Positions 61,902-64,000 of a stretch of 64,000 nucleotides of DNA are shown piece by piece. The stretch is taken from NCBI GenBank assembly GCA_021307315.1, contig JAJSPD010000025.1:62001-126000 (forward strand), written 5' to 3'. The DNA is from Bisporella sp. PMI_857. Lineage: Eukaryota > Ascomycota > Leotiomycetes > Helotiales > Helotiaceae. Both the position numbers and the translations under genes were made by a program. The notes below the pieces were generated by a model, which did no database searches, was not told the origin of the DNA, and saw nothing but the letters and a program-made list of their open reading frames with translations. Each line of letters starts with the position of its first letter. The first letter of the stretch is position 1.

Positions 61902-64000
61902 CTAATCAGCTCCAGGTCTATCAACTGTGGACTCAGTCCTTGCTTCTATATCCGGGCGAGCCTCAATCTGTTGCCACTGGTGCCAGCTGCTTGGAGCCTG
62001 AAGAATATATCGATTCATTGCCTCTCGGAAACGGTTCTTATACTCTTTGGGTGATGTGACTGTAGGCTTGTTCCGATTCCCACCAGCAAACCCTCTGTCT
62101 TTGATCCAGGATTCGAGTTTTTTATCCCATGTATATGTTCGAACAACATCTATAATCCCCACGACAAGCTCTTTACGACTCTGATCAAAGTTAGTGAGAT
62201 CAAATTAAATCAGACACTAAGCTCACCTCGTCAATGGCTAACATTAGTGAGTAGTCCATCACGTCATTCCTTTGCAAGAAAAGCGTATCATTGAAGACAG
62301 AATTGCGCAGAAGTTTCTTGGAATGCTAGATGACGTCAGCTAATTGAATCATTAGGTTGTTAGATGATTTGATTCACCTCTCGTGCGAACAGTGGTGATT
62401 CGTATATAAACTCAACCATATTCTCGTCTAGTAGAACCTCATTTTGATCTCCTGTCGCGGTTATTTTACGGTTTCGCATAGATCCTTTAAGGTCGAAGAT
62501 ACGATCTGGGGTTCGGTCATAGAACAGATTCTCCATGACAAGCACATCCAACTTGACTTCAACTCCGGTCACTGGGTTCTTGAGTAGGATTTGATAGAAT
62601 CCAAGCATTTTAGCTATTACACTTGGGAGCTCGTGGAAGAGTATCTCCGCCATCATATTGAAATAAGCAGGGGCAAATTTCAGGAAAGCCTGGGTTTCTA
62701 TCGAGGATAATGACTTCAGTATCATTCTGTCATCCAGCGTCTTTAGAAAGACAGACTTAGTTTTGCCTCCTTTTGAGTCCCATTTGAGGCAACGTGATAG
62801 AGATTCCACAATGCGGTCGGCGACGCCGCATTTACGACGTACAGCGTCGAATTGCTCGGCATAAAATATCTTACACTGCATAGTAGCTGAAGAATCGACG
62901 AAGGAGAGAGATATATGTGTGCCCTTGGAGCGGAGTAGTGAAGTTTCAACCTCGGCTTCTTCAACACCATCTTGAGAGGCGAACTCTTTCCTGTCGAAAT
63001 TATTACTGGACTCTTGACCACGGAGTGTCGCTAGTTTGTCTTGGTAGCTTTGAGATTGCAGAGCAAAGGCGATCAGAGAGCTGGGTTCGTCCTCTCGTAT
63101 GATCACATCTGTGTCTGCAAATATGTGGTCACTGGCATTGACTGGATATTCTAGAGGGGTCCATCCGCTGGCAGATCTCTCAGCCCAAAAATTGGTCAGC
63201 ATTTTCATCAAGCTCGATTTTTCATGCTTTGGTAATTCGAGTGGTATATCGGCATTGGGTTGACCTAGAGACTCTGCGATCTCGGCCGCCCCGGGAATCA
63301 TGTCATCAAGTAGGGAATGGTCAGCATCGCTGGCGGCCTCGTCATCCGACCCCGTTTGACTGATGGTATGCTGATTGTCATCTGTTTCAGCCTCTGTTGC
63401 AGTTTCCTCGGTAGTGAGAGCAGTATCAGTGGGCGAGTGTTCCCCAGTTTCTGTTGTCGCTATCTCTGTGTTTAGGTGCGCAAGACCACCCACGACACTT
63501 GTTTCTTTACCATCTGGATGTGAAGGTGGAATGGAAGCAAGATCGCTGGTACTTGGGCCACGTTCCTCAACTGCATCATTGACATCCTTATAAACTGCGA
63601 CAATTGGTTTCGAAGAAGCTTTGGGGAAAGCCCTCGACTGTGTAACCTTTGCTGCACGTTGCCTTCTATCACGGACACGCTCCTTTTCGAACTCGCGGCT
63701 CAGTTGCTCGAAATGCTTTGCCAAGGTTGAAACTCTCGTATCTTTCCGTTTGCTTGCGACAGACCTTGGAATCAATGAACCTCCGTTCTTTTTCCTTAGC
63801 GTGCCTAGGCCTAATCTTTCTGAAAGCTTCTTATCTGTGGGCTTTAATGGATCTGTCGCGGATGGCTTAGGAGGCTCATTGGATATGGCAAGTGGTTCAG
63901 CCGCATCTCTAGGACCACTACCGTGCCTGCCATATGTCTTAGTTGGATTTAGATTGATTCTACGGAGCGTTCCAGCTGGCTGTGACTGTGTGCGGTTCAT
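61902..64000 (-). CDS. FAB1: 1-phosphatidylinositol-3-phosphate 5-kinase Fab1, C-terminal part (truncated by window edge)
   Basis: Minus-strand exons 64000-62378 (open at the window edge), 62325-62227 and 62180-61902, introns 52 and 46 bp, give 665 C-terminal residues. The ATG exactly at the edge is an internal Met: Fab1 proteins are about 2,000-2,500 residues and the FYVE and chaperonin-like domains are not in view. Seen: the linker block [39 protein letters not shown], then the PIP kinase core with [71 protein letters not shown] and [17 protein letters not shown]. The enzyme makes PI(3,5)P2 on endosomes and vacuoles and controls vacuole size and retrograde traffic. All core motifs are intact. 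The last residues after [14 protein letters not shown] are divergent, as usual. Confidence 0.96.

Overview
This window is nuclear DNA of a filamentous ascomycete (Pezizomycotina; the protein families and very short introns fit a Leotiomycete such as a member of the Helotiales, but the sequence alone does not fix the order). The evidence is mostly 46-61 bp GT-AG introns with CTNAC/CTAAC-like branch sites, long gene-poor intergenic stretches, and fungal families: Fab1, Pga2, a Yap-like bZIP, 2EXR, two fungal-specific transcription-factor-like proteins, GH53, GH16 and a fungal GT2 synthase. I see no complete transposon, no rRNA, no convincing tRNA and no prokaryotic or viral gene.

Layout. 0-9.5 kb is almost empty; the only supportable gene is a 67-codon GRGGYN-repeat protein (minus, 1.6-1.8 kb). 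9.5-15.3 kb is a housekeeping block: a small possibly mitochondrial ORF, the histone-fold gene MHF1/CENP-S (three exons, first exon only 33 bp), the ER-trafficking gene PGA2 in head-to-head orientation with it, and an 892-residue protein with an RS-rich N-terminus and CxxC pairs. 15.6-16.25 kb holds a GC-rich broken gene next to an AT-rich gene-free tract. 19.7-22.1 kb carries a short-chain dehydrogenase and a convergent metallophosphoesterase-like protein whose metal-ligand motifs are damaged. 26.0-26.7 kb is a bZIP factor, followed by a low-complexity intergenic stretch with G-runs and microsatellites. 28.6-30.5 kb is a five-exon fungal transcription-factor-like gene.

31.4-41.4 kb is the most interesting region: a ten-exon membrane GT2 glycosyltransferase (minus), a membrane-anchored GH16 glucanase (plus) and a multi-pass membrane protein (minus). 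I infer a cell-wall or extracellular polysaccharide module. The GH16 copy is broken by two Trp-to-stop changes and has GTG where ATG is expected, and the GT2 shows D-C-G where a D-x-D metal motif is expected, so the module may be decaying or altered in this strain.

41.4-64 kb: a 2EXR protein, a membrane-anchored or secreted alpha/beta hydrolase, a second transcription-factor-like gene (which needs one GC-AG intron), a secreted GH53 endo-galactanase, a decayed MOSC gene next to a cysteine-rich remnant, a small Cys/His protein, and the C-terminal kinase part of FAB1 running off the right edge. Exon joins were done by hand from splice signals and reading-frame continuity; RNA data would confirm them.
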